Source: Actinomycetes bacterium (GTDB lineage: Bacteria > Actinomycetota > Actinomycetes > Mycobacteriales > Mycobacteriaceae). Taken from it: a DNA stretch of 64,000 nt. The stretch is from assembly GCA_023404955.1 (NCBI GenBank), contig JAEXZY010000160.1, positions 1 through 64,000 of the forward strand, written 5' to 3'. Under the pieces are notes generated by a model. It made no database searches, was not told the origin of the DNA, and saw nothing but the letters and a program-made list of their open reading frames with translations. Shown here one piece after another: positions 16,902 to 25,880 of the stretch. The position numbers and the translations under genes were made by a program. How positions within the stretch are numbered: position 1 is the stretch's first letter; each line of letters opens with the position of its first letter.

Positions 16902-17035
16902 CGGGGCGGTCCGATGCCCGCGAACAGTGCGCGCGTGAGGTGCCCATTGCAGATCAGCCGATCGGCGGGCATTCTGGCACGGAGAGCACCGGTATCGCCC
17001 CATTCTCGGGTTGTCGGTCGGAGGGGAGCCACACG

Positions 17036-18166
17036 TTGAATGTTCTGAGGGGCCAACACCCCGCTCCCATTCCACGACTGGCCGTGTTCGTCATCGTGGG
17101 GTTGGTCATCGCGATAGTCGGATGCCAGACGGTCCCGCCGCCTGATTCTTTCGCGAGGCCCATGCCCCCGACCGCGGCGCTGCCGCCGGGCCTCGTCGGG
17201 GTGAACGCCGTCACGCTGATCGACTCCGCTACCCGCGACAGGCAGTACGACCAGATTGCGGCCGATCGCTTCAGGGCGGTTCGGCTCCAGATCGAGTGGG
17301 ATCTCATCGAGCGATCGCCGGGTCAATTCGACTGGGGATACACGGATTCGCTGATCAATGGCGCCGCCAGCCGAGGTCTGACCGTCCTCGGTGTGCTCTC
17401 CTATGCGCCCTCCTGGGCTGTTCCCGCTCAGTACCGGGACCTCGTCCATCCCGCACCGGCCGACGCGGGCCCGTGGGCCAACTTCGTCGCTCAAGCCGCA
17501 AAGCGCTACTCGAATGTCATTCACAACTGGGAGATCTGGAACGAGCCGAACATTGACGACGCCTTTGCACCGGCCCCTGATTTGGCGTTGTACACGTCGA
17601 TGCTCAAGGCGTCCTACCGAGCCATCAAGGATGTCGATCCGCAGTCCGTGGTGATCACCGGCGGTACGTCCCCGGCGGTGGACAACCCCACGGAAATGTC
17701 TCCTGTCACCTTCATCAAGGGCTTGTACGACAATGGTGCAGGTGAGTTCTTCGACGCGGTCGCCATGCACCCGTACAGCACCCCCGAGCTTCTGACCGCT
17801 GAAGGCACGTCGGACACCTCGAATTCGAACCGAGCGATCAAAGACGTCAGCGATGTGATGGCCAAGCAAGGCCAGGAAGAAAAGCTGATCTGGTTCACCG
17901 AATTCGGTGCGTCCACCGCCACCCCCGGAGCCGTCGCCCCCGATCTCTCCGGTCAGCAGGTCGGCGTGTCCCTGCAGCGTCAGAGTGACATCCTGACCAA
18001 CGGGATAAGTTACCTGCGGTCTCTTCACAACGGTGGTCCCATCTTTCTCTTCGACTTCCGCGATGTCGAAACGGGAAGCCCCAACGTGCAATACAACTAC
18101 GGTTTGGTCCGATCAGATTTCACAGCCAAGCCGGCGCTCGCAGCCGTCCAAGCCCTTCTCGGTTGA
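17036..18166 (+). CDS. Glycoside hydrolase lipoprotein (clan A / GH39-like TIM barrel)
   Basis: 376 residues from TTG 17036, chosen for the excellent GAGGGGAG site 7 nt upstream. The N-terminal signal ends in a lipobox IVGC with Cys30, so it should be a lipoprotein. The barrel carries a clan-A acid/base Glu in HNWEIWNEPN (E170) and a nucleophile Glu in LIWFTEFG (E289), plus the AMHPYS segment. Such enzymes in EPS loci trim, degrade or release the polymer at the cell surface (PslG-like role; inference). The 3' end overlaps the convergent acyltransferase gene by 54 bp. Confidence 0.85.
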   Translation: MNVLRGQHPAPIPRLAVFVIVGLVIAIVGCQTVPPPDSFARPMPPTAALPPGLVGVNAVTLIDSATRDRQYDQIAADRFRAVRLQIEWDLIERSPGQFDWGYTDSLINGAASRGLTVLGVLSYAPSWAVPAQYRDLVHPAPADAGPWANFVAQAAKRYSNVIHNWEIWNEPNIDDAFAPAPDLALYTSMLKASYRAIKDVDPQSVVITGGTSPAVDNPTEMSPVTFIKGLYDNGAGEFFDAVAMHPYSTPELLTAEGTSDTSNSNRAIKDVSDVMAKQGQEEKLIWFTEFGASTATPGAVAPDLSGQQVGVSLQRQSDILTNGISYLRSLHNGGPIFLFDFRDVETGSPNVQYNYGLVRSDFTAKPALAAVQALLG

Positions 18167-18904
18167 CGGTGGCGACGGCGCGACGACGACTGCGCGACGG
18201 ATGCCGTTGGACCGCATGCTGCGGGGTAGATCCACCCTGAGCGTGGTCGTCGCGCTTTCCGCCCGTTCGAACCAACTGCCGCCCTCCAACGAAATCGACC
18301 TGATGAACTCGGCGGGCGACCCGCCGTAGATGCCCGATGCGTGATTCGCCTTACTCGGCCGACGCAGCATCGAGTTCGCGACCAATAGCGAATGTGGTGG
18401 CAGCACGGCGCCTTTCAGCACCAGACAGTTGGTCAGTACCAAGGAGCGTTCACCGATGGTGACCCATCCTGCGGTCTGCACGTCGAGCATGATGTCGATC
18501 TCGTGGCTGAGAATGGTCGTCCGCTGGCCGGCGATACCGGACATGTCGCCGAGTGCGACGTTTCCGGAACAATCGATGTTGTGTCGACTCGTGATGATCG
18601 CGCCGCTACCCATGACGAGACATCCGACATCTGGGTGCATTGCTTGAAAGGCGGGATGCGCAGAGATCGTGTTGAGTGATCCGATCGACGCTCCATCGCC
18701 CACCTTCAGCAGGCGAACACGGCGAAACAGGTTCAGCGGTCCGATCGTCACGTTCTCACCAATGACGGCGCGGCCGACATTCACCGCCAGGAGGGGACCG
18801 ATTCGGGCGGAGGCAGCGACATGGTGGCCGAAGATTCGCAAGAGTCTGTTCTTCAGCCCGCTGCCCGGCAGGAGCCAGACCAGCATCTCGATCTTCTTCT
18901 TCAC
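18113..18904 (-). CDS. Left-handed beta-helix acyltransferase (colanic-acid-type)
   Basis: 263 residues. A short N-terminal helix is followed by hexapeptide-repeat coils (IGENVTIGPLNLF, VGDGASIGSLNTIS, VALGDMSGIAGQRTTIL, VTIGERSLVLTNC) and the GGSPAE segment usual near the C-terminus of these transferases. Expected to O-acetylate or otherwise acylate a sugar of the repeat unit. It is the last gene of the large minus-strand operon, 15 bp after fcl. The C-terminal 50 residues lie in the overlap with the glycosidase gene and look unstructured and Arg-rich. Confidence 0.82.
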   Translation of the reverse strand: MKKKIEMLVWLLPGSGLKNRLLRIFGHHVAASARIGPLLAVNVGRAVIGENVTIGPLNLFRRVRLLKVGDGASIGSLNTISAHPAFQAMHPDVGCLVMGSGAIITSRHNIDCSGNVALGDMSGIAGQRTTILSHEIDIMLDVQTAGWVTIGERSLVLTNCLVLKGAVLPPHSLLVANSMLRRPSKANHASGIYGGSPAEFIRSISLEGGSWFERAESATTTLRVDLPRSMRSNGIRRAVVVAPSPPSTEKGLDGCERRLGCEI

Positions 18905-18919
18905 AGACCGGCCTCCTTC

Positions 18920-19855
18920 TCAGCGAACGCCGGCCTGCGACTCGACGAACCAGGCGTACATCTTCTTCAGCCCGGCCTCGATCGTGAGAGTCGGCTGCCA
19001 ACCGAGCGCCCTCAACTTGCTGTTGTCCATGAGCTTGCGCGGTGTGCCGTCCGGCCTGGTTGCGTCGAACTCGACCTCGCCGTCGTATCCCACGACCATC
19101 CGCATCAGAAGTGCCAGATCGCGGATTGAAATCTCCTGTCCTGAACCCACATTGATGATGCCGCGGTCGTCATAGTGGCGGAGCAGGAAGACACAGGCAT
19201 CAGCCAGGTCATCGGCCTCGATGAGCTCTCGCAACGGTGATCCGCTCCCCCACACGACGACTTTCGGCTCACCCGACAGCTTCGCCTCGTGGAAGCGGCG
19301 CATCAGGCCTGCGACGACGTGCGAGTGCTCCGGGTGGAAGTTGTCCCCTATCCCGTACACGTTCGACGGCATCACCGCGAATGCGTTGAAACCGTACTGC
19401 CGGGCATACGCGTCGCACATCGTGATGCCCGCGATCTTCGCGACGGCGTACGGCCGATTCGTCTCCTCCAGAGGACCGGTGAGAAGCGCCTTTTCCGTGA
19501 TCGGTTGTTCCGCGTGTTTGGGATAGATGCAGCTCGATCCGAGGAACATGAACTTCTGGGTTCCGTTGCGGTATGCGGAGTCGATGACATTCGTCTGGAT
19601 CATCAGATTCTCGCGGATGAAGTCGGCCCCCAGCGTTGCGTTGGCGATGATTCCACCGACCTTCGCCGCGGCGAGCACCACGACATCGGGGCGCTCCGCG
19701 GCGAAGAATTCATCCACCGCTACCGCATCATCCAAAGGCAGTTCTTCGTGTGAGCGAGTGATGACATGAGCGTCCTCCTCGAGGAGACGACGCGTGATGG
19801 CTGATCCCACCATGCCTCGGTGGCCGGCGACGTAGACCTTCGGTTCGTTGTACAC
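18920..19855 (-). CDS. fcl: GDP-L-fucose synthase
   Basis: A 311-residue short-chain dehydrogenase that epimerises and reduces GDP-4-keto-6-deoxy-mannose to GDP-L-fucose using NADPH. It has the N-terminal GHRGMVG dinucleotide motif, FLGSSCIYPKHAEQPITE (catalytic Ser/Cys region), the YAVAK catalytic Tyr-Lys, MPSNVYG and the GSGSPLRELIEADDLADA block diagnostic of WcaG/Fcl. GTG start at 19855 with GAGAGG upstream. Together with gmd in the same operon it supplies GDP-L-fucose, which strongly suggests a fucose-containing polymer. Confidence 0.95.
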   Translation of the reverse strand: MYNEPKVYVAGHRGMVGSAITRRLLEEDAHVITRSHEELPLDDAVAVDEFFAAERPDVVVLAAAKVGGIIANATLGADFIRENLMIQTNVIDSAYRNGTQKFMFLGSSCIYPKHAEQPITEKALLTGPLEETNRPYAVAKIAGITMCDAYARQYGFNAFAVMPSNVYGIGDNFHPEHSHVVAGLMRRFHEAKLSGEPKVVVWGSGSPLRELIEADDLADACVFLLRHYDDRGIINVGSGQEISIRDLALLMRMVVGYDGEVEFDATRPDGTPRKLMDNSKLRALGWQPTLTIEAGLKKMYAWFVESQAGVR

Positions 19856-19876
19856 AATTGCCTCTCATTCGGTCGA

Positions 19877-20467
19877 TCAGGAACGCCGGACTCGCGGTTC
19901 GCTCGCAAGCAGGGTCGTCTCGGGGGGCACATCGCCGGCCACCACCACCGTTGCGCCGATGGTGGCACCGTCTCCGATACGAGTGCCTCGTAGGACGGTC
20001 GCACGCGCCGCGACCCACACCGAATCACCGATGACGATGGGAGCGTTGTCGAATTCAAAAGTGGGACTGCGCCGGTCATGACTTCCGGTACAGATGAGCA
20101 CGCCCTGCGAGATGCACGTGTTCGACCCTATGGTCACGTGCTCGAGGTTCAGGATCCACACCTCCTCGCCTATCCAGGAGTTGTCTCCGACCTCCAGTTT
20201 CCAAGGCCAGTGGATTTTGACTTCATGCCGAATCAACGCTCCCGCGCCGATTTTGGCGCCGAACATACGTAACACCGTGATGCGAAGCTCGTTGGGGCAC
20301 CACCACTTCATCAGCACTTGACGTGCGATCAGCCACAGAACTTGAACACCGATGCTGCGGCCGCGCTCATATCCCCGCCCGGTGAAGCCGTCGAGGGAGA
20401 AGCGCCGCCCCGGCTCCGAGAGTGTGTCGGGAATCCGGTCGATGTTCATATAAGCCAGCTTGTTCAT
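19877..20467 (-). CDS. wcaF: WcaF-like colanic acid O-acetyltransferase
   Basis: 196 residues. It has the WcaF-specific N-terminal part (LWLIARQVLMKWWCPNELRITVLRMFGAKIG), then hexapeptide coils and the acetyltransferase segment GVLICTGSHDRRSPTFEFDNAPI, with the likely catalytic His in GSHD, then VWVAARATVLRGTRIGDGATIGA. It transfers acetyl groups to a fucose or related residue in colanic-acid-like polymers. The start overlaps the stop of the upstream Wzz-type gene by 4 bp. Confidence 0.87.
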   Translation of the reverse strand: MNKLAYMNIDRIPDTLSEPGRRFSLDGFTGRGYERGRSIGVQVLWLIARQVLMKWWCPNELRITVLRMFGAKIGAGALIRHEVKIHWPWKLEVGDNSWIGEEVWILNLEHVTIGSNTCISQGVLICTGSHDRRSPTFEFDNAPIVIGDSVWVAARATVLRGTRIGDGATIGATVVVAGDVPPETTLLASEPRVRRS

Positions 20468-21798
20468 CGGGAGCCTTTCGACGTCTTCTGCGGATGCGCG
20501 GGGACCACGACTTTGGCCATGACGGCGGCCAGGACATGAGCCCTCGCCGCCGTGAATTCGCCGATGGCTCCCGCCACGTCCCCGCGATGTGATCTCGACG
20601 TGTCGACCACCAACAGATCAGCGTCGACGACCGCCGACAGGACGCATGCAGCGCTGCTGTCGTTCACCGACGCGGTCACAATCACCACGCGGTCGAACTC
20701 TTTACGGAGGTCGTCGACGAAAGCGCTCATCGCCGCCGACGAGAGTAGCGACTCCATCGCGTGGATCCCGCCGTGAGGGACGACGGAAAGGTCGGGACGG
20801 ACCGTACTGTGCAGCACGTCGTCGAATCCTGCACGGCCGCAGAGCAGGTCGGTCAGTCCCGGGCTGTCGTCTGTCACACCGAACCACCTGGCGTCCAGTG
20901 AGGAATCGGCCGTGATGAGTGCGGTGCTGCGTCCCGTTTCGGCGAACGCCGCAGCGACGCCGGCGCCGAGCGCGGCGGCCGCTCGACCAGAGGAAGCGGG
21001 TGCCACGAGGAGAACCTGCGGCGCTGGGTCGTGCGCGTCCAGCTGCACCCTGAGGCGTCGAAGGCCCTCCGACTCCTCAGGGCACGACCCGTCGAAGACG
21101 CTGTGCTGGGTGGAGGCGCCAGGATCGGGCACCAGCAGGGGGCCTGCAGTAGGTGCGCCCGTGAGCCGGGCCAACTCCTCGACCGAGTTGATTCGCCGTG
21201 ATACGACCGGGATCAAAGAAAGGAACAGCAACCCGATCATCAGGCCGCCGATGCAGCCGTACACGGCGTTTGTGACGACATTCGGAGAACTCGGCGTCGA
21301 TGGTATCTGGGCGCGGTTCACCACTGTGATCGTCGCGCGAGGCGTGCTCTCCCCGACGGGAGTCTCGAGGGGACCGGTGTACTCGATGAACTCGTCCGCC
21401 AGCGCGTTGGCGATGTCCGTGGCGCGTTCAGGCGAGGGATCGGTGGCGGACAGATCAAGGAGCACCGTTCGCGGCACGATGGCAGCGTTCACCTTCGACG
21501 ACAACTCGTCGGCCGACAAAGGCAGATGCAATCTGTCGACGACACGCCTGGTCAATTGCTGACCAGAGATCATCTGTGCGTACGACTGAACACGCTGCTC
21601 TGAGAACTGGCCGCCTGAATACGCCTCAGATGAGCTGTTGCCCCCACCCGTGGCGGCAACGAACAACCTGGTCGTCGCCGTGTATTCGCGAACTGCGTGG
21701 GTACTCACCAGGTTCCCGACGAAGACACCGACGAGCGCGGTGATCACGAGAACCCACCACCTACGCCGTATCGCGCTGATGACGGTCTGAAAATCCAT
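20464..21798 (-). CDS. Wzz-type chain-length protein with a degenerate BY-kinase-like domain
   Basis: 444 residues from ATG 21798. The N-terminal Wzz part has TM1 (RRRWWVLVITALVGVFVGNLV), a periplasmic domain with the Pro-rich PSTPSSPN region, and TM2 near residue 190. The cytoplasmic domain resembles a P-loop ATPase fold, but the Walker A position reads APASSGRAAAAL: no GKT/S, so it probably does not hydrolyse ATP. Later strands (VVIVTASVNDSS, ADLLVVDTSRSHRGD) keep the fold. It overlaps the upstream, apparently intact paralogue (TGATG), so the pair is made together. A regulatory, non-catalytic partner is the simplest reading. Confidence 0.82.
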   Translation of the reverse strand: MDFQTVISAIRRRWWVLVITALVGVFVGNLVSTHAVREYTATTRLFVAATGGGNSSSEAYSGGQFSEQRVQSYAQMISGQQLTRRVVDRLHLPLSADELSSKVNAAIVPRTVLLDLSATDPSPERATDIANALADEFIEYTGPLETPVGESTPRATITVVNRAQIPSTPSSPNVVTNAVYGCIGGLMIGLLFLSLIPVVSRRINSVEELARLTGAPTAGPLLVPDPGASTQHSVFDGSCPEESEGLRRLRVQLDAHDPAPQVLLVAPASSGRAAAALGAGVAAAFAETGRSTALITADSSLDARWFGVTDDSPGLTDLLCGRAGFDDVLHSTVRPDLSVVPHGGIHAMESLLSSAAMSAFVDDLRKEFDRVVIVTASVNDSSAACVLSAVVDADLLVVDTSRSHRGDVAGAIGEFTAARAHVLAAVMAKVVVPAHPQKTSKGSR

Positions 21799-23216
21799 CA
21801 CAGTCTCCTCGCTGGGATCGGAGTCGGGAACGCGGACCGGGCGGGCGATCCGGAGTGGTCGGTGCTGTCGATGGGACTTCCATTGCGGCTCAGCTGGTCT
21901 CGTTGCTGTCGCGGAGCGCTCTGGGCGACGAACACCACCCCGAGCACCTGTCCGGCCGCCGCCGTCAACTGTTGACACGCCAAACGCAAGGCGTCGAATT
22001 TGGTCTGGCCCGCCCTGGCAACGAGCACGACTGCATCCGCGTGTCGGACCAGTCGCACCGCATCGCTGAATTCGACTACCGCGGGGGTGTCCACGATGAC
22101 CCAGTCGTATCTGCTGCGGAGTTCGTCGAACATCCGCGCCGTGCCCGGGTGATCGGCCGTTGCTCCCGGGTCCCCCTCGTTCGGACCGAACGGGATGACG
22201 GTGATGCCGTGCCAATTCGCGGAGGCCACCGTCTGCACAGAGGTCAGCAGCTGGTGCTGCGACGCACCGCCGTGGACGAGGCCGCTGACGGTCTGCGCGG
22301 CGTCCGATCCCAGGATCGAGGCCATTCGGGAGCCTCGAGAATCGAAGTCGACCACGGCCACGGTCGAACCTCTGCTGGCCAGTGCCCGTGCCGCGATCAG
22401 GGCGATGCCGGTTTTTCCTGCGGCTCGTTCAGCCGAGGCCACCATGATGACCTTCGACCCGAGGATCGCGAGCCTGTCCAAGGTGCCTCGAAGCTGCCGG
22501 CCGGACTCTTCATCCCACGGTCGAATTTCCGGGGACTGCCACGGCACCGAACGGACAGTGGCCAGCACGGGAGTTCCTGTGGCTTCCGCGGCATCTTCGG
22601 GACGACGAATCCTCCCGTCGAGGAGGGCAACAACGACGGCGACGAACGCGCCGGCGATCAGGCCGAGAAGTCCTGCAGCACCGACGATCAGCGAAGGCGG
22701 AAACATTCCCGCCCGTCCCTGAGAGGACGGTGCCCTCACGGGAATCAAGTCGACGCGCGGAGCCAATCCCGCCGACACCGTTTCCAACGCGTTGATGCTC
22801 CGGCGGATCTCCTCGATGTAGGCGTTGCCTATCGCTTGGGCCTGCAACGGGGTGTCACCCGTCGTCGTCAATTGCAGCAGCACGGTGCCGTGGACCGGGG
22901 ACAGGTTGGCGCGGTCGATCATCTGCTCTGGGTCGATGTCCATTCCGAGGTCGTCGATCACCCTCTTGGCGATCTCCGGACTTCTGCTCAGGGCGAAGTA
23001 GGTGTCGGCTCGCTGCCTGGCATAGTCGTCCCCCTCGTAGAAGCTCCGCTCGTCGTCCCGTGGAGTCGTCACGAACAACACAGCATTGGCTTCGTATTCG
23101 GGTGGCTTCGCGATGAAGAACAGAGATGTCGCGAGAACCGACAGCAGAGTGAACGCGACCGGGATCCGCCACCACCACCGGAGCACGAACATGTAATCAG
23201 TCAGGGTCGAGTTCAT
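21798..23216 (-). CDS. Wzz/BY-kinase-like polysaccharide co-polymerase with intact P-loop
   Basis: 472 residues from ATG 23216. TM1 at about 15-34, a periplasmic Wzz domain, the VRAPSSQGRAGMFPPSL proline region and TM2 at about 176-199. The cytoplasmic ATPase domain has Walker A SAERAAGKT (residues 261-269) and Walker A' VAVVDFDSRGS, with a later VIVDTPAV Walker B-like strand. The C-terminus lacks the tyrosine cluster that autophosphorylating BY-kinases use; it is Ser/Pro-rich instead. It controls chain length and export of the polymer. It is coupled to the degenerate paralogue downstream and to an SGNH hydrolase upstream (4-bp overlap). Confidence 0.85.
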   Translation of the reverse strand: MNSTLTDYMFVLRWWWRIPVAFTLLSVLATSLFFIAKPPEYEANAVLFVTTPRDDERSFYEGDDYARQRADTYFALSRSPEIAKRVIDDLGMDIDPEQMIDRANLSPVHGTVLLQLTTTGDTPLQAQAIGNAYIEEIRRSINALETVSAGLAPRVDLIPVRAPSSQGRAGMFPPSLIVGAAGLLGLIAGAFVAVVVALLDGRIRRPEDAAEATGTPVLATVRSVPWQSPEIRPWDEESGRQLRGTLDRLAILGSKVIMVASAERAAGKTGIALIAARALASRGSTVAVVDFDSRGSRMASILGSDAAQTVSGLVHGGASQHQLLTSVQTVASANWHGITVIPFGPNEGDPGATADHPGTARMFDELRSRYDWVIVDTPAVVEFSDAVRLVRHADAVVLVARAGQTKFDALRLACQQLTAAAGQVLGVVFVAQSAPRQQRDQLSRNGSPIDSTDHSGSPARSAFPTPIPARRL

Positions 23217-24022
23217 GATGGACGCGTAACCCCCTGCGCCTTCAATGCTTCGGTGAGCAGTTCGGCGATCTTCTTCACGCCGGCGAAGGTGGGGTGAATC
23301 CCGTCGTCGCCCACGTACGGGGATGTGTCGATACCGACGAACCAGCCCAGCGCTCCAGGATCGATGAACTCGACATCGTCGAACTCGGGGTTGGAACGAA
23401 GTACCGACCGGAACTCGTGGCCTATCGTCTCCCCCGCCAGAGATGGGGGCCTGATCACCGGCTCGTTGAGGAACCAGGGTCCGATCACGATGATGTGGCT
23501 GTTCGGCCACGATTCGACGACCTGCTTCACGGTGTAGGCGAATATCGGATCGACGTCGGAGGTGGCGAACTGCATGTCATTCCGGCCACCGTCGAGAACC
23601 ACTACGTCTGCTCGATACATTTCGCGCAGACGAGGTAACCGCTCGACGAACGATGTGGACGGCAAGTCGGGTTGGGTGACCTCGAGCCGGTGTCCCGGAC
23701 CCCCGCTGAGGTAGCCCGTCCCGCCTTCGGCGGCGATGTTGCATTCCCACCCCAATGCCGTCGCCGTCATGCAGCCGTAGCTCAGGTCCGGCGTGGTGGG
23801 ACCCTTGGTGTACGAGTCACCGATGAACAGGGCAGCGGGTGCAGTCCGACTCGGCAATGTGGGTGGGGCAGCGATGGTCTGCAATGGTGGCCCGTCCGGG
23901 TCGGCCGCTGAATTGTCCAGGATGACGTGAGGGACTGCTATGGCAGCCGCAATCGCCAGGACGCCGAGAAGAAGTGTCGATCGACGGGGCATCGCGACGC
24001 GACCGCGGAATCCGGTGATCAT
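23213..24022 (-). CDS. Exported SGNH/GDSL hydrolase (complete catalytic set)
   Basis: 269 residues from ATG 24022. One N-terminal membrane segment (RRSTLLLGVLAIAAAIAVPHVIL), then the four SGNH blocks: GDSYTKG (nucleophile Ser), a Gly in EGGTGYLSG, Asn in DGGRND, and DGIHPT with the catalytic Asp/His. It should be an anchored or secreted esterase acting on acyl groups, plausibly removing or moving acetyl groups on the polymer. The start overlaps the upstream SGNH gene and the end overlaps the Wzz gene, both by 4 bp. Confidence 0.85.
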   Translation of the reverse strand: MITGFRGRVAMPRRSTLLLGVLAIAAAIAVPHVILDNSAADPDGPPLQTIAAPPTLPSRTAPAALFIGDSYTKGPTTPDLSYGCMTATALGWECNIAAEGGTGYLSGGPGHRLEVTQPDLPSTSFVERLPRLREMYRADVVVLDGGRNDMQFATSDVDPIFAYTVKQVVESWPNSHIIVIGPWFLNEPVIRPPSLAGETIGHEFRSVLRSNPEFDDVEFIDPGALGWFVGIDTSPYVGDDGIHPTFAGVKKIAELLTEALKAQGVTRPS

Positions 24023-24723
24023 GGGAGAACCGCCCTGCTGGTCCCGCGAATCTGTGCCAGGAGAAGTGATCTCAAGCGTTGCGCCAGCACGGACTGACCC
24101 TCGTCGGTCGGTGCCACATTGCGTCGCATCAAACCGTCGGCAGCAAGCCAATTCTCCCCTATCAGAGGCACATAGGTGGTGTGCGTGTCGTTGGCAGCCT
24201 CGGCGATATCCGAGTCGAGCGACTTGAAGACATCAGGTACCGGGTGCTGATGCCAGATCGGGCCGAACACGACGAGTGCAGCGTCGGGGGCTCGCCTGCT
24301 GAGTTCGGTGAAGAGATCGACGGCAGATTGGGTGATTTGTTGATCGGGAAGTGCCACATCCCCGACTCCGCCGAAGACCACGACCACGTCAGGCTTGGAG
24401 GCGATGGCCTTGTCGACCTGATCCGCGAAGCGTCCGCTCTGCCCTGCGCGGCCGGCGTAACTGGAGTTGGCCACTGCGACATTCGAGATGCTGAACGGGG
24501 ACGCGGCGGCAACCAGCGACGGCCATGTCACGTCGTTGTCGGAGCCCGCGCTGTACGAGTCACCGATCACCGAGATGCGCAGCGGTCCGTCAGCAGGGAC
24601 GGACAACGACTCTCCACCCCGGTTCGTGAGAATCACCGTCACGCTGGCCGTCGCGGCCACGAGCAGAAGTGCGAGCGCCACAGTCCCGATCGCGGACCGC
24701 CACGAGGAATGCCGCGATGTCAT
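24019..24723 (-). CDS. Exported SGNH-like protein with an altered catalytic triad
   Basis: 234 residues from ATG 24723 (in-frame GTG at 24732 possible). Signal-anchor at about 10-31. Block I is intact (IGDSYSAGSDN). Block III reads FGGVGDVAL, with Gly-Val-Gly-Asp where GxND is expected, and block V (ADGLMRRNVAPTDEGQ) has no His at the DxxH position. The protein may therefore be catalytically weak, or a binding partner of the intact SGNH hydrolase next to it. It overlaps both neighbours by 4 bp in the EPS operon. Confidence 0.78.
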   Translation of the reverse strand: MTSRHSSWRSAIGTVALALLLVAATASVTVILTNRGGESLSVPADGPLRISVIGDSYSAGSDNDVTWPSLVAAASPFSISNVAVANSSYAGRAGQSGRFADQVDKAIASKPDVVVVFGGVGDVALPDQQITQSAVDLFTELSRRAPDAALVVFGPIWHQHPVPDVFKSLDSDIAEAANDTHTTYVPLIGENWLAADGLMRRNVAPTDEGQSVLAQRLRSLLLAQIRGTSRAVLP

Positions 24724-25868
24724 GGCAGCCACCTGCGGACACGTGCCGCGGCGGAGTAGCTCATCTCCAACCGTTGGCCCACGTACGACATACCGAGGTC
24801 GTGCTTGACGGCACTGCGCCCACGTTCACCCATTTTCCGGGCGATGTCGGGCGCTGAGACCAGGTGTTCGACGGCCCGGGCGATGTTCGACGGACCGGGT
24901 TCGATGACGATTCCGCAGTCGTACTTTCGGATCATGGGCGCCAATCCGCACTGATCGGTCACGACGACGGGAAGGCCGACAGACATCGCTTCGAGGACGG
25001 CCATCGGGTAGGGCTCAGGGCTCACCGACGGCAAGACGAATATCGATGCCTGCCGCATGCGTGCCGGACCCGCCCCACTCTCGATCGGGCCCACCCAGTT
25101 GATGTTGGGCGCCTGGGCGGCGACCTCCTGGACCTTCCTGCCTTCGCCTTCGTCCGGTCCGATGAGCGTGTAGTCCGCGGTGATCCCGCGCGCATTCAGT
25201 TCTTTCGCTGCCGCCACGAAGTCAACTGGGCGCTTGCGCTGATGAAGCCGTCCCAGATAGAGAACCTCGGGTACCCGCCGCGAGTACGTGGCGGCTTGAT
25301 ACAGCGGTACGCCGTTCGGCAGCGGAGTGAGTCGAGCGTTCCCGCCGGCGACCTCATCGAGTGCGTCGTGCTCATCGGTGGTGAGGTAGAAGACTTCATG
25401 CGCGCGACACAGCAGCTTTCGGACGATCATGCGGTCGGCGAATGGATGCGCTCCAGGCAGGATCATGCCGTGGGCCTGGACAACATAGGGCAGTTTTGCC
25501 CGCATCATAGCCACGGCCAGCGGTAACAGGACCAGGTCGCGTGCCAGATGGACGTGTGCTGCCTGAAAATCGCCGTGCGCTCGCAAGAACCACGCCAGTA
25601 GGCCGGGGGCAGTCAGACCTGCGAAGCCCGGGCGAGGAACCACACGCACAGCGGGCCGGACGACAAGCGGGGTTCCCTCGGCCCATGTGGGTCTCACGTC
25701 GAACCCTCGCTCTGCCGCTGCGAGTGTCACCGAGTGACCACGGATGCGCAGTGCCGACGCCTGATTGAGCGAGACCCGCACGGGTCCGCCGTACGCACCG
25801 TCCGGGGTGAGCAACGTGACCGCATGCAGTATTCGCAAGCGATCCGAGTCACCTGTCCACGTGGCCAT
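24720..25868 (-). CDS. Family 4 glycosyltransferase
   Basis: 382 residues of GT-B fold. N-terminal Gly-rich acceptor loop TPDGAYGGPVRVSLNQA. The C-terminal donor domain has LYLGRLHQRKRPVDFVAAAKEL and the EPYPMAVLEAMSVGLPVV segment carrying the EX7E motif (E-PYPMAVL-E) that binds a nucleoside diphosphate sugar. It overlaps the next gene by 4 bp and follows gmd by 12 bp. It is one of two retaining transferases in this operon, probably for mannose, fucose or glucose; the donor is not determinable. Confidence 0.9.
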   Translation of the reverse strand: MATWTGDSDRLRILHAVTLLTPDGAYGGPVRVSLNQASALRIRGHSVTLAAAERGFDVRPTWAEGTPLVVRPAVRVVPRPGFAGLTAPGLLAWFLRAHGDFQAAHVHLARDLVLLPLAVAMMRAKLPYVVQAHGMILPGAHPFADRMIVRKLLCRAHEVFYLTTDEHDALDEVAGGNARLTPLPNGVPLYQAATYSRRVPEVLYLGRLHQRKRPVDFVAAAKELNARGITADYTLIGPDEGEGRKVQEVAAQAPNINWVGPIESGAGPARMRQASIFVLPSVSPEPYPMAVLEAMSVGLPVVVTDQCGLAPMIRKYDCGIVIEPGPSNIARAVEHLVSAPDIARKMGERGRSAVKHDLGMSYVGQRLEMSYSAAARVRRWLP

Positions 25869-25880
25869 GAGATCGGTTCT

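Noticed and set aside
16805..17035. Longer start for the glycosidase lipoprotein (ATG 16805)
   Set aside because: It would bury the signal peptide and overlap wzy; TTG 17036 has an excellent ribosome-binding site and gives a proper lipobox.
21855..23297. 480-codon plus-strand open frame antisense to the Wzz gene
   Set aside because: Shadow of a G+C-rich gene: His/Arg/Gly-rich with no recognisable motif, while the opposite strand encodes clear Wzz and P-loop motifs.
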